64,000 bases of DNA from Prevotella sp. (GTDB taxonomy: Bacteria > Bacteroidota > Bacteroidia > Bacteroidales > Bacteroidaceae): positions 1 through 64,000 of the forward strand of contig JAFYYV010000028.1 of the NCBI GenBank assembly GCA_017557405.1. Direction: 5' to 3'. Below are positions 34,053 through 42,189 of the stretch, one piece after another (positions within the stretch are counted from its first letter, which is position 1; the number at the start of each line of letters is the position of its first letter). Under the pieces are notes generated by a model that was not told the origin of the DNA, did not search any database, and was given only the letters and a program-made list of their open reading frames with translations. The position numbers were made by a program, and so were the translations under genes.

Positions 34053-36500
34053 ATGATTTCAGTTGAGAACTTAAAGGTGGAGTTTGGCGTGAAGCCGCTG
34101 TTCAGTGGTGCCAGTTTCGTGATCAACGACCGCGATAGGATAGCACTCGTGGGAAAGAACGGAGCGGGCAAGTCGACGTTACTGAAGATTCTTTGCGGAC
34201 AGCAGCAGCCGACGAGTGGCTCGGTGAGCGTGTCGAACGATGCTACGGTGGGGTATCTGCCGCAGGTGATGAAGGTGGCTGACGACACGACGGTGCGCGA
34301 GGAGACGCGGAAGGCGTTCAGCGACACCACGGAGTTGAAGGCTCGCATCGACCGCATGGAGAGCGAACTGGGCAGGCGCACCGACTATGAGAGTGCTGAA
34401 TACATGGCGCTGGTGGAGCGTTTCACGCAGGCTCACGACCGCTACCTGATGCTGGGTGGCGAGGGCTATGAGGCGGAGATGGAGCGCACGCTGATGGGAT
34501 TGGGTTTCCTTCGTAGCGATTTCGACCGCCCCACGAGTGAGTTCTCGGGTGGTTGGCGCATGCGCATCGAGTTGGCGAAGATTCTGTTGCGGCGTCCTGA
34601 TGTGTTGCTGCTCGACGAGCCTACGAACCATCTGGACATCGAGTCGATTCAATGGCTGGAGCAGTTCCTGGCGCAGAGTGCTTCGTCGGTGGTGCTGGTG
34701 AGCCACGACCGTGCTTTCATCAACAATGTGACCAGCCGCACGTTGGAAATCTCGTGTGGGCAGGTGATTGACTATCGGGTGAAATACAACGAATATGTGG
34801 TGTTGCGCCGTGAGCGGCGTGAGCAGCAGCTGCGTGCCTTCGAGAACCAGCAGAAGGAGATGAAGGAGATGCGCGCGTTCATCGAGCGTTTCCGCTATCA
34901 GGCGACGAAGGCCGTGCAGGTGCAGCAGAAAATCAAGCAGTTGGAGAAAATCGTACCCATCGAGATTGACGAGGTTGACAACTCCGCCCTTCGCCTGAAG
35001 TTCCCTCCTTGCTTGAGAAGTGGGGATTATCCAATAATCGCAGATTCATTAAGAAAAGAGTATAAGGCCCACCCAGCAGCCCCCCTCCAGCTCCCCCCCG
35101 TAGGGGGAGGGTATGATATTACCTTAGAAGAAAAGAAAATCAATAGATATAGGACTGCCCACCCTGACACGTATGAACTATTGAAAGCTTATTCATTAGA
35201 GAATAGGCACGACATGACGGATGCGGAGAGGGTCTTGTGGGAACAACTGAAGACCAAGCAACTTGGTGTGAAGTTTAGGCGACAGCACATCATTGGTGAC
35301 TATATTGCCGATTTTGTTTGTCTTTCACATCATTTGGTTATAGAGGTTGATGGAGAATATCATGATGAAAAGGAGCAGGTAGAGCTTGACCAACTTAGAA
35401 CTGACTTCTTGAATTCTGTTGGTTTTGATGTTCTCCGTTTCACAAATAATGAGGTCCTATTTGATACCGATCATGTCCTCAACCAAATAAAGGAAACTTT
35501 AAGTTCCTCCCCTACGGGGGGAGGTCAGGTGGGGGCTCATCTCGTCTTCTCCGACGTGAGTTTCACTATCAAACGCGGTGAGAAAGTTGCTTTTGTGGGA
35601 AAGAACGGCGAGGGAAAGACAACGCTCGTGAAGTGCATCATGGGTGAGATTCCCTTCGAGGGCTCGCTGAAGATTGGGCACAATGTGCAGATTGGCTATT
35701 TCGCACAGAACCAGGCGCAACTGCTTGACGAGTCGCTGACGGTGTTCCAAACCATCGACAATGTGGCGCGGGGTGATGTCCGCCTGCGCATCAACGATAT
35801 TCTGGGTGCCTTCATGTTTGGTGGCGAGGAGTCGGAGAAGCGCGTGAAAGTTCTTTCGGGTGGCGAGCGCAGTCGGTTGGCGATGATTCGCCTGTTGCTC
35901 GAACCCGTCAACCTGCTCATTCTCGACGAGCCTACGAACCATCTCGACATGCAGTCGAAGGACGTGTTGAAGGAGGCTATTCGTGCGTTTGATGGTACTG
36001 CCATCATCGTGAGCCACGACCGTGAGTTCCTGGATGGATTGGTCACGAAGGTGTATGAGTTTGGTGGTGGTCGCGTGCGCGAGCATCTGGGAGGGATTTA
36101 TGATTGGTTAAGACGCACTCCCGGCCTCACCCCCGGCCCCTCTCCAAAGGGCGAGGGGAGTAGTATGACGATTGACGAAAAGCTAAGCATGAGCAATAGC
36201 CTCACCCCCGACCCCTCTCCCGTAGAGAGGGGAGTAAAAAGTGAGGGGGCTTCAGCCTACGCTGAGCGCAAGGAGCAACAGAAGAAGGTGAAGCGGGCGG
36301 AGAAGGCCGTGAAGGCTTGCGAGGAGAAGATTGCGCAGATGGAGGCTCGCATCAAGGAAATGGATGCGTTGCTGTCGCGCCCCGAACATGCCACCGACAT
36401 GAAACTCATTGAGGAGTACTCGCAAACGATGCGACTGCTCGACGAGGAGAACGAACGCTGGATGCAGTTGTCGGAGGAGTTGGAGAGCCTCGCGGGCTAA
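34053..36500 (+). CDS. ABC-F ATPase interrupted in-frame by a DUF559 module and repeats
   Basis: 815 aa; family members are usually 620-650. NBD1 has Walker A GKNGAGKS and signature FSGGWRMRIELAK; NBD2 has GKNGEGKT and LSGGERSRLAM; the C-terminal coiled coil starts near AERKEQQKK. Between NBD1 and NBD2, after RKEY (residue 337), about 156 foreign residues are inserted and the gene resumes with GAHLVF (494). A second insertion of two LTPxPSPxxxG repeats lies before the coiled coil (about 690-730). ABC-F proteins act on the ribosome. Both insertions keep the frame, so the protein may still be made and work; loss of function is equally possible. Confidence 0.9.
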   Translation: MISVENLKVEFGVKPLFSGASFVINDRDRIALVGKNGAGKSTLLKILCGQQQPTSGSVSVSNDATVGYLPQVMKVADDTTVREETRKAFSDTTELKARIDRMESELGRRTDYESAEYMALVERFTQAHDRYLMLGGEGYEAEMERTLMGLGFLRSDFDRPTSEFSGGWRMRIELAKILLRRPDVLLLDEPTNHLDIESIQWLEQFLAQSASSVVLVSHDRAFINNVTSRTLEISCGQVIDYRVKYNEYVVLRRERREQQLRAFENQQKEMKEMRAFIERFRYQATKAVQVQQKIKQLEKIVPIEIDEVDNSALRLKFPPCLRSGDYPIIADSLRKEYKAHPAAPLQLPPVGGGYDITLEEKKINRYRTAHPDTYELLKAYSLENRHDMTDAERVLWEQLKTKQLGVKFRRQHIIGDYIADFVCLSHHLVIEVDGEYHDEKEQVELDQLRTDFLNSVGFDVLRFTNNEVLFDTDHVLNQIKETLSSSPTGGGQVGAHLVFSDVSFTIKRGEKVAFVGKNGEGKTTLVKCIMGEIPFEGSLKIGHNVQIGYFAQNQAQLLDESLTVFQTIDNVARGDVRLRINDILGAFMFGGEESEKRVKVLSGGERSRLAMIRLLLEPVNLLILDEPTNHLDMQSKDVLKEAIRAFDGTAIIVSHDREFLDGLVTKVYEFGGGRVREHLGGIYDWLRRTPGLTPGPSPKGEGSSMTIDEKLSMSNSLTPDPSPVERGVKSEGASAYAERKEQQKKVKRAEKAVKACEEKIAQMEARIKEMDALLSRPEHATDMKLIEEYSQTMRLLDEENERWMQLSEELESLAG
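35064..35531 (+). mobile_element. DUF559 nuclease-like module bounded by inverted palindromic repeats
   Basis: About 468 bases inserted in-frame in the ABC-F gene. The encoded core MTDAERVLWEQLKTKQLGVK, FRRQHIIGDYIADFVC, LVIEVDGEYH and GFDVLRFTNNEV is a complete DUF559 (Vsr/restriction-endonuclease-like fold) domain, normally a small stand-alone protein. The module is flanked by the GC-rich palindrome in opposite orientations (35081-35110 and 35506-35536). Bases AAGGCCCAC and GGGGCTCAT at the two junctions look like a degenerate target duplication. The domain has its own ATG (HDMTDAE) and could also be translated alone. Confidence 0.75.
36118..36250 (+). repeat. Two LTPxPSPxxxG palindromic repeats inside the ABC-F gene
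   Basis: Copies with stems CCCCTCTCC/GGGCGAGGGG (36137-36158) and CCCCTCTC/GAGAGGGG (36212-36232), each preceded by CCTCACCCCCG. They encode LTPGPSPKGEG and LTPDPSPVERG. This family is known as a dispersed intergenic repeat in many bacteria; here both copies are in coding frame. Confidence 0.8.
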
Positions 36501-36605
36501 GCCCTAAATGAAAAATGAAAAATGAAAAATTATTTTTAGGAGGCAGGAGTGCAGGAGTGCAGACAACCAACGGTCTCTGTCGCGAAGCGGGGAAAGAAAT
36601 AGCCA

Positions 36606-36668
36606 CCAGATAATGAGATAAAAGATAATAGATAAAAGACTATTCTCTCACCTCTTACCTCTTACTTC
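36606..36668 (+). repeat. Dispersed intergenic repeat, copy 1
   Basis: CCAGATAATGAGATA, a run of AGATAA units, then TATTCTCTCACCTCTTACCT. The same string occurs at 61998-62082. The bases just before (36567-36600) also resemble the insertion at 43703 (ACCAACGGTC...GCGAA). The rest of 36501-36756 holds no gene, only A-rich repeats of AAATGAA. Confidence 0.7.
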
Positions 36669-36756
36669 TTTTTACCTCAATTTAATGAAAAAAAGTTGCA
36701 GATTGCATGCAAGATTGGAGAGTTCTGTTCGTTTTATGGGAAAAGAAAAGTGGAAA

Positions 36757-37848
36757 ATGAGAAAACAGAATAGAACTCTTGGTTTTTTGGCGTTGTTTAT
36801 CGTGTGTTGTTTGTTCTCCTCGTGTGCTACGATGGTTTCGGGCACGAGGGCCGATTTGCTGATTGATGGCGAATGTTATGAACCCGTGAGAGTGGAGACG
36901 CAAGACGAGACGTACGACAGCTTGATGATTCCTGCTGTGGTCAGCGTGAAGCGCTCCCAGTTGAACAAACCTCTGCACATCACATCGGAGAACTATGTGT
37001 ATTCCGACATCATCCCCGGAAGTAAGACCAACGAATGGATTTGGGCGAACTGGTTCTGCGGCTTCTGGGGGATTGCGGTGGATGCTGCAACTGGCGCCAT
37101 TTACAAGCCGGCTCTTCCCTGTTATTCCATACGCACCAGGCACAAGGATGAATGCTCGGACAGCACGTCAATGCCACCTGTTGACGGAAAAGCCTTGTTG
37201 GCAGCCAGTCGAAAGATACAACATTGCTATAGGCATGAGGTGGACGTGGTGTTTGGATTTGGCTCCATCATTGCCGACGGGGTTCACCAGCGGCGTATTC
37301 GAGAGTTGGAGAAGATGAATTTCGGTGATGCCTACTATTGTGGATTTCCTGAATATGGAGGGGCTGTGGGCTTGCGCTACTATTATCATCTGAACAGTTG
37401 GCTGGCCGTAGGTGGCGTGGCGGGTTATGCTCATGCACACGACTTGTTGGATCATTATGATGATGGCAACTCTTCGAACGTACCAGATTATTCATCGTGT
37501 GATGTCAATACCGAATCGTTCTATCTGGCTCCGTCGGTGAAAGCATCGTGGTGGCATTCGGGGGCGCTGACCTGCTATTCAAAAGGTGCGCTCGGTTTGC
37601 AACTCCGCCACCATTGGACAACACTCCACACGCCTCGGCATTGGCCCGATGGCCAGACGGTCAAGAACAATAGCATCGAAGACCATTCGTTGTACAACAT
37701 GCGCCAATGGAGGCTTTCGGGGCAGTTTACGGCCATCGGCGTTGACGTAGGGAGTCGCCATTTACGTTTCTTTGCGGAATTGGGTTATGGCATCGAGGGA
37801 GTGTTCAATATGGGCCTCAGTTACCGTTTTGGACGCTTTGGGAAGTAG
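36757..37848 (+). CDS. Outer-membrane lipoprotein with beta-barrel-like C-terminus
   Basis: 363 aa from ATG 36757; earlier in-frame ATGs (36685, 36736) would put 18-24 charged residues before the signal peptide. Signal MRKQNRTLGFLALFIVCC and lipobox LFSSC, then ATMVSGTRADLLIDGECYEP, a small beta domain seen in bacterial lipoproteins whose mature N-terminus is CATxxSGTR. The second half alternates aromatic and polar residues (YYCGFPEYGGAVGLRYYYHL) and ends with a beta-strand signature YRFGRF typical of outer-membrane proteins. Role unknown. Confidence 0.75.
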   Translation: MRKQNRTLGFLALFIVCCLFSSCATMVSGTRADLLIDGECYEPVRVETQDETYDSLMIPAVVSVKRSQLNKPLHITSENYVYSDIIPGSKTNEWIWANWFCGFWGIAVDAATGAIYKPALPCYSIRTRHKDECSDSTSMPPVDGKALLAASRKIQHCYRHEVDVVFGFGSIIADGVHQRRIRELEKMNFGDAYYCGFPEYGGAVGLRYYYHLNSWLAVGGVAGYAHAHDLLDHYDDGNSSNVPDYSSCDVNTESFYLAPSVKASWWHSGALTCYSKGALGLQLRHHWTTLHTPRHWPDGQTVKNNSIEDHSLYNMRQWRLSGQFTAIGVDVGSRHLRFFAELGYGIEGVFNMGLSYRFGRFGK

Positions 37849-37901
37849 CTTGCTTCTGCGGGGAAAGAAATTTTCAATCTTCTAATCGTTTTTTTAAAAC
37901 G

Positions 37902-37921
37902 CTTATACCTTTAGGTGTAAG
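37902..37921. terminator. Short hairpin between convergent genes
   Basis: CTTATACC-TTTA-GGTGTAAG with one G-U pair, preceded by a run of seven T. It lies between the stop codons of two convergent genes and can serve both. Confidence 0.5.
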
Positions 37922-37940
37922 AATGTTCAATGTTCAATTG

Positions 37941-38573
37941 CTAACGTAGTGGAATTCTATAGCCGAGGGTGATGCTGATGGCGCGATTGTGCACGTCCAT
38001 ATCGTCTGCGACTTTGCCCAATTTGTCAACGACTTTGGAAATCTGGTTGAGTCCCCAGTTGTATCGGGCGTCAATCGACCAACCATTGCCGAATTCGTAG
38101 CCAACCCCAACAGGAATGGCGAAATCCATCTTTTTGTATCCACTCTCGTACACTTTGTCTTCTTGGTTGAGCAACAATCCAGGTTGAATGCCGGCGTTGA
38201 ATGAAAAACCATTACCCACATAGAGGTGTGCCATGATGGGGAGGTTTAGGTATCCCAACGTGGTGTTCCATTTGGGTAGGTCGTCAATCGCCGTATGGCG
38301 GCAACCTTGCATCTGATAGAACACCCCGACAGAGATGCCCAAGGGATTGGCCACCATGTATTCGAGGTCGATGCCAGCCACCACTCCAGCTTTCCATTTT
38401 CCTTCGCTTTTGTTTGAACCTTCATTGAAAACGGTGTAAATATCCTGATTGGAAAGGTTTGAGAGTGAGAGTCCTATGCGGGGGATGTAATAGAAACTTC
38501 CTTTTTCGTGTTGAGCCATCGCCGTGATTGACATCATTGCAACAACGGATAGGCAAATGATTTTTCTTCTCAT
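37941..38573 (-). CDS. PorT/OmpW-like outer-membrane beta-barrel protein
   Basis: 210 aa. Signal peptide MRRKIICLSVVAMMSITAMA-Q and strands of alternating hydrophobic residues (VGVFYQMQ, YLNLPIMAHLYVGNGFSFNA, IPVGVGYEFGNGWSIDARYN) ending in AISITLGYRIPLR, a C-terminal beta-signal. It fits the small Bacteroidetes porin family protein / outer-membrane beta-barrel fold (OMP_b-brl_2). Ligand unknown. Confidence 0.85.
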   Translation of the reverse strand: MRRKIICLSVVAMMSITAMAQHEKGSFYYIPRIGLSLSNLSNQDIYTVFNEGSNKSEGKWKAGVVAGIDLEYMVANPLGISVGVFYQMQGCRHTAIDDLPKWNTTLGYLNLPIMAHLYVGNGFSFNAGIQPGLLLNQEDKVYESGYKKMDFAIPVGVGYEFGNGWSIDARYNWGLNQISKVVDKLGKVADDMDVHNRAISITLGYRIPLR

Positions 38574-38711
38574 GTTTTCTTTTGCTTGATGAAACGTTTT
38601 TGTTGATGTTTTTGACTATATAACGCCTCAGTTTTGTGAAATATTGCTTTCAAATAGGTGATATATGGAAAAAACTGATTATATTTGCATCGTCAAAAGA
38701 AGACGTAGGTT

Positions 38712-39080
38712 ATGAAAGTATTGGGAAACATCATTTGGCTGGTGTTCGGAGGCATCGAGATAGCCATCGAATATGTGATTGGGAGCGTGGCTTTGATGGT
38801 CACCATCATCGGCATTCCGTTCGGCATCCAGAGCATCAAGTTGGCACTGCTGGCATTGTGGCCGTTTGGCACGCGTGTGCGCCGCAAGGTGACGCATAGC
38901 TGTCTGAGCAGCGTGATGAATGTCATCTGGTTCTTCGTGGGAGGCATTTGGATTTGGCTCTCGCACATGTTCTTCGGCGTGCTGTTCTGCATCACCATCA
39001 TTGGCATTCCCTTCGGGAAGCAGCATTTCAAGCTCGCTCACATCGCGTTGACACCGTTTGGACACGAAGTGGTGATGTGA
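38712..39080 (+). CDS. YccF-domain inner membrane protein
   Basis: 122 aa. Two copies of the YccF motif, IIGIPFGIQSIKLALLALWP and IIGIPFGKQHFKLAHIAL, each after a hydrophobic segment, give four membrane spans. YccF proteins are small inner membrane proteins without a settled function. Likely promoter in the divergent gap before it; a purine-rich AAAAGAAGACGTAGG precedes the start. Confidence 0.9.
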   Translation: MKVLGNIIWLVFGGIEIAIEYVIGSVALMVTIIGIPFGIQSIKLALLALWPFGTRVRRKVTHSCLSSVMNVIWFFVGGIWIWLSHMFFGVLFCITIIGIPFGKQHFKLAHIALTPFGHEVVM

Positions 39081-39143
39081 ATGTAGATGAAAGATTAAGA
39101 TAGTAAGATTCAACAATTAAAAATTAAACATAATAAAGTGACT

Positions 39144-41177
39144 ATGAAAATGAACCAGATTCTTCCGATGGCTCTGATGCTGGCTATGCCTATGACTGGG
39201 ATGGCGCAGAACAAATCGGGTATCAAGGCTGAGAACCTTGACAAGAGTGTGAAGCCGCAAGACGACTTCTATATGTTTGCAACAGGTGGTTGGCAGAAGT
39301 TGAATCCGCTGCCTGCATCGTATTCGCGTTTTGGTAGCTTCGACCAATTGCAAGAGGACAACAACAAGCGTATCAATAGCATTCTGGACGAATTGCAGAA
39401 GAAGACTTTCAAAGAGGGAACCACCGAGCGCAAGCTGTCGGATTTCTACAAGTTGGCGATGGATGTCGACCGCAGGAACAAGGAGGGTATCGCTCCCGTG
39501 AAACCGCTTCTTGATGAGATGGAGGCAGCCCGCACGAAGGACGCCCTGCAGAAGATTCAGTTGAAGTATGCCGTGATGGGCTATGGTGTGCCTTTCGGTT
39601 CGGGCTTCGGCGCCGACGAGAAGAATGTGACCATGAACATCCTGAACATCAACCAGGGCGGATTGACACTCGGACAGAAGGACTATTATCTGAACAACGA
39701 CGAGGCAACGGTGAAGATTCGTGAGGCCTACAAGGAGCACATCGCACGCATGTTCCAATTGTTCGGTTTCTCGAAAGAACAAGCCGAGCAGAAGCGTGAT
39801 GCCATCTTCCGTTTCGAGACGTCGTTGGCTTTGATTTCGAAGAGTCGTACAGAGCTGCGCGACCCGCAGGCCAACTATAACAAGATGACACTCAAGGAGT
39901 TGAAGGCTCTCTGCCCGAACATCCCCTTCGAGGAGATGGCCAATGCCGAGGGCGTGAAGAGCGAGTTCATCCAGGAGATGATTGTCGGACAACCCAAGTT
40001 CATGGAGGGTGTGGACAAACTACTCTCGGCTATGACTGCCGACGACCTTCGTGCATATATGGAATGGGACCTCATCAGTGGCGCCGCCAATTTGTTGAGC
40101 GATGAGATTCGTGAGGCCAACTTCGACTTCTTCGGTCGCACGATGACAGGTCGCAAAGAGGACTATCCCTTGTGGAAGCGTGCCACGAACTCCGTGCAGA
40201 GCGTGATGGGAGAGGCTCTCGGTAAGATGTATTGCGACCGTTATTTCCCTGCCTCCTCGAAGCAAATCATGGAGCAACTGGTGAAGAACCTGCAGATTTC
40301 TCTGGGTGAGCGCATCGATGCACAGAAATGGATGGGCGACTCGACGAAGCAGAATGCTCACAAGAAGCTTTCGACATTCTATGTGAAAATCGGATATCCG
40401 AACAAATGGAAGGACTATTCGAAGTTGAACATCGACCCCTCGAAGTCGTTCTTTGACAACGTGATGGCTTGTCGCAAGTGGCGCAACGACCTTCACATCG
40501 AGGAGAAGGCCGGAAAGCCTGTTGACCGCGACGAGTGGTTCATGACGCCGCAGACGGTGAACGCCTACTACAATCCGACCACCAACGAGATTTGCTTCCC
40601 TGCTGGTATCCTGCAATATCCGTTCTTCGACCCGAAGGCTGACGAGGCGTTCAACTATGGCGCCATCGGTGTGGTCATCGGTCATGAGATGACTCACGGT
40701 TTTGACGACCAAGGACGTCAATTTGATGCCGATGGAAACATGCACGACTGGTGGACGGCCTCAGATGCTGCCGGCTTCAACGAGCGTGCCGACCTCTACG
40801 ACCGCTTCTTCTCGGGCATCGAGGTGCTGCCTGGATTGAACAGCAACGGACGGTTGACGCTGGGTGAGAACCTTGCCGACCACGGAGGTCTTCAGGTGGC
40901 GTGGTATGCCTACAAGAACGCTACCGCCAAGAAGGCTTTGAAGACGAAGGACGGTTTTACTGGAGACCAACGTTTCTTCCTTGCCTATGCTGGCGTGTGG
41001 GGTCAGAACATCACCGAAGAGGAGATTCGCCAACGTGTGAAGAACGACCCGCACTCATTGGGTGAGTGGCGCGTGAATGGCGCTCTGCCTCATATCGACA
41101 TGTGGTATGATGCCTTCGGCGTGAAGCCCGGCGACAAGATGTATATTCCCAAGGAGGAGAGGTTGGACCTTTGGTAA
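39144..41177 (+). CDS. M13-family zinc metallopeptidase (PepO-like)
   Basis: 677 aa from ATG 39144; a GTG two codons upstream is less likely. Signal peptide (QILPMALMLAMPMTGMAQ) exports it. The catalytic site is VVIGHEMTHGFDDQGRQFD with the third ligand in GENLADHGG, the exact neprilysin/PepO signature; full-length for the family (650-690). The protein probably degrades peptides in the periplasm. Nothing unusual in the gene itself; a palindromic repeat follows its stop. Confidence 0.93.
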   Translation: MKMNQILPMALMLAMPMTGMAQNKSGIKAENLDKSVKPQDDFYMFATGGWQKLNPLPASYSRFGSFDQLQEDNNKRINSILDELQKKTFKEGTTERKLSDFYKLAMDVDRRNKEGIAPVKPLLDEMEAARTKDALQKIQLKYAVMGYGVPFGSGFGADEKNVTMNILNINQGGLTLGQKDYYLNNDEATVKIREAYKEHIARMFQLFGFSKEQAEQKRDAIFRFETSLALISKSRTELRDPQANYNKMTLKELKALCPNIPFEEMANAEGVKSEFIQEMIVGQPKFMEGVDKLLSAMTADDLRAYMEWDLISGAANLLSDEIREANFDFFGRTMTGRKEDYPLWKRATNSVQSVMGEALGKMYCDRYFPASSKQIMEQLVKNLQISLGERIDAQKWMGDSTKQNAHKKLSTFYVKIGYPNKWKDYSKLNIDPSKSFFDNVMACRKWRNDLHIEEKAGKPVDRDEWFMTPQTVNAYYNPTTNEICFPAGILQYPFFDPKADEAFNYGAIGVVIGHEMTHGFDDQGRQFDADGNMHDWWTASDAAGFNERADLYDRFFSGIEVLPGLNSNGRLTLGENLADHGGLQVAWYAYKNATAKKALKTKDGFTGDQRFFLAYAGVWGQNITEEEIRQRVKNDPHSLGEWRVNGALPHIDMWYDAFGVKPGDKMYIPKEERLDLW

Positions 41178-41180
41178 AGG

Positions 41181-41212
41181 CCCCCTCCTGACCTCCCCCC
41201 GTAGGGGAGGGA
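41181..41212 (-). repeat. GC-rich palindromic repeat, intergenic copy
   Basis: On the complement it reads CCTCCCC-TAC-GGGGGGAGG-TCAGGAGGGGGC, matching the copies at 35506-35536 and 61364-61394 at nearly every base. It starts a few bases after the M13 peptidase stop and is followed by GATGAAA units that recur elsewhere in the window. Confidence 0.8.
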
Positions 41213-41262
41213 TGAAAGATGAAAGATTAAACATTAAAAAGCAAAGATTTTTTTATTGAGCG

Positions 41263-42183
41263 ATGCCATTAAGATTGCCTGACGGTTTACCTGCGATAGA
41301 CCTATTGAAGCAGGAGAACATATTTGTGATGGACGACACGCGCGCCCATGCTCAGGATATACGTCCGTTGAGGATTGTGATTCTGAACCTGATGCCTCTG
41401 AAGATAACCACAGAGACCGACTTGGTGCGCCTGTTGTCGAACACCCCGTTGCAGATTGACATCTCGTTTATGAAACTGAAGAGCCACACCCCGAAGAACA
41501 CTCCGATTGAACATATGATGATGTTCTATCGCGATTTCGAAGAGTTGAGACGCGAGAAGTTTGACGGAATGATTATTACGGGTGCCCCAGTGGAACACAT
41601 GGACTTCGAGGCCGTGAGGTACTGGGATGAAATTTCGCAGATTTTCAGTTGGGCTCGCACCCACGTCACTTCGACGTTGTATATCTGTTGGGCGGCGCAA
41701 GCAGGATTGTATTTCCACTATGGTGTGCCAAAATACGGTCTTGAGAGGAAGATGTTCGGCATTTTCCCACAAAGGATGCTCGAACCACGTCTGCCCATTT
41801 TCCGCGGATTCGACGATGAGTTCATGATGCCTCACAGCCGTCATACGGAGATTCGTCGTGCTGACATCGAGGGCGACGAACGTCTGACGATTATTGCCGA
41901 GGGGCGCGAGAGTGGTGTGTCGATGGTGATGGCGCGTGGTGGTCGTGAGTTCTTCATCACGGGACACTTGGAGTATTCGCCCGATACGCTCGACAAGGAG
42001 TATCGGCGCGACCTTTCGTTGGGTAGGACCGATGTGAGTATGCCTTTCAACTATTATCGCGACAACAACATGGCTCGAGGGCCGTTGGTGACCTGGCGCG
42101 CTCATGCGAACCTGCTTTTCTCTAACTGGATCAACTACTACGTCTATCAGGAGACACCGTATAACATTGATGAGATTGAGTGA
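41263..42183 (+). CDS. metA: Homoserine O-acyltransferase (MetA), probably acetyl-CoA type
   Basis: 306 aa. Catalytic Cys142 in YICWAAQAG and His/Glu in ITGHLEYS; the whole length matches MetA of the HTS family. Residue 111 is Glu (TGAPVEHMDFE); in characterised enzymes Glu at this position goes with acetyl-CoA and Gly with succinyl-CoA. The enzyme makes O-acetylhomoserine in methionine synthesis. It lies 6 bases before the U32 gene; no riboswitch was seen upstream, only A/T-rich sequence. Confidence 0.95.
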   Translation: MPLRLPDGLPAIDLLKQENIFVMDDTRAHAQDIRPLRIVILNLMPLKITTETDLVRLLSNTPLQIDISFMKLKSHTPKNTPIEHMMMFYRDFEELRREKFDGMIITGAPVEHMDFEAVRYWDEISQIFSWARTHVTSTLYICWAAQAGLYFHYGVPKYGLERKMFGIFPQRMLEPRLPIFRGFDDEFMMPHSRHTEIRRADIEGDERLTIIAEGRESGVSMVMARGGREFFITGHLEYSPDTLDKEYRRDLSLGRTDVSMPFNYYRDNNMARGPLVTWRAHANLLFSNWINYYVYQETPYNIDEIE

Positions 42184-42189
42184 TAGGAC

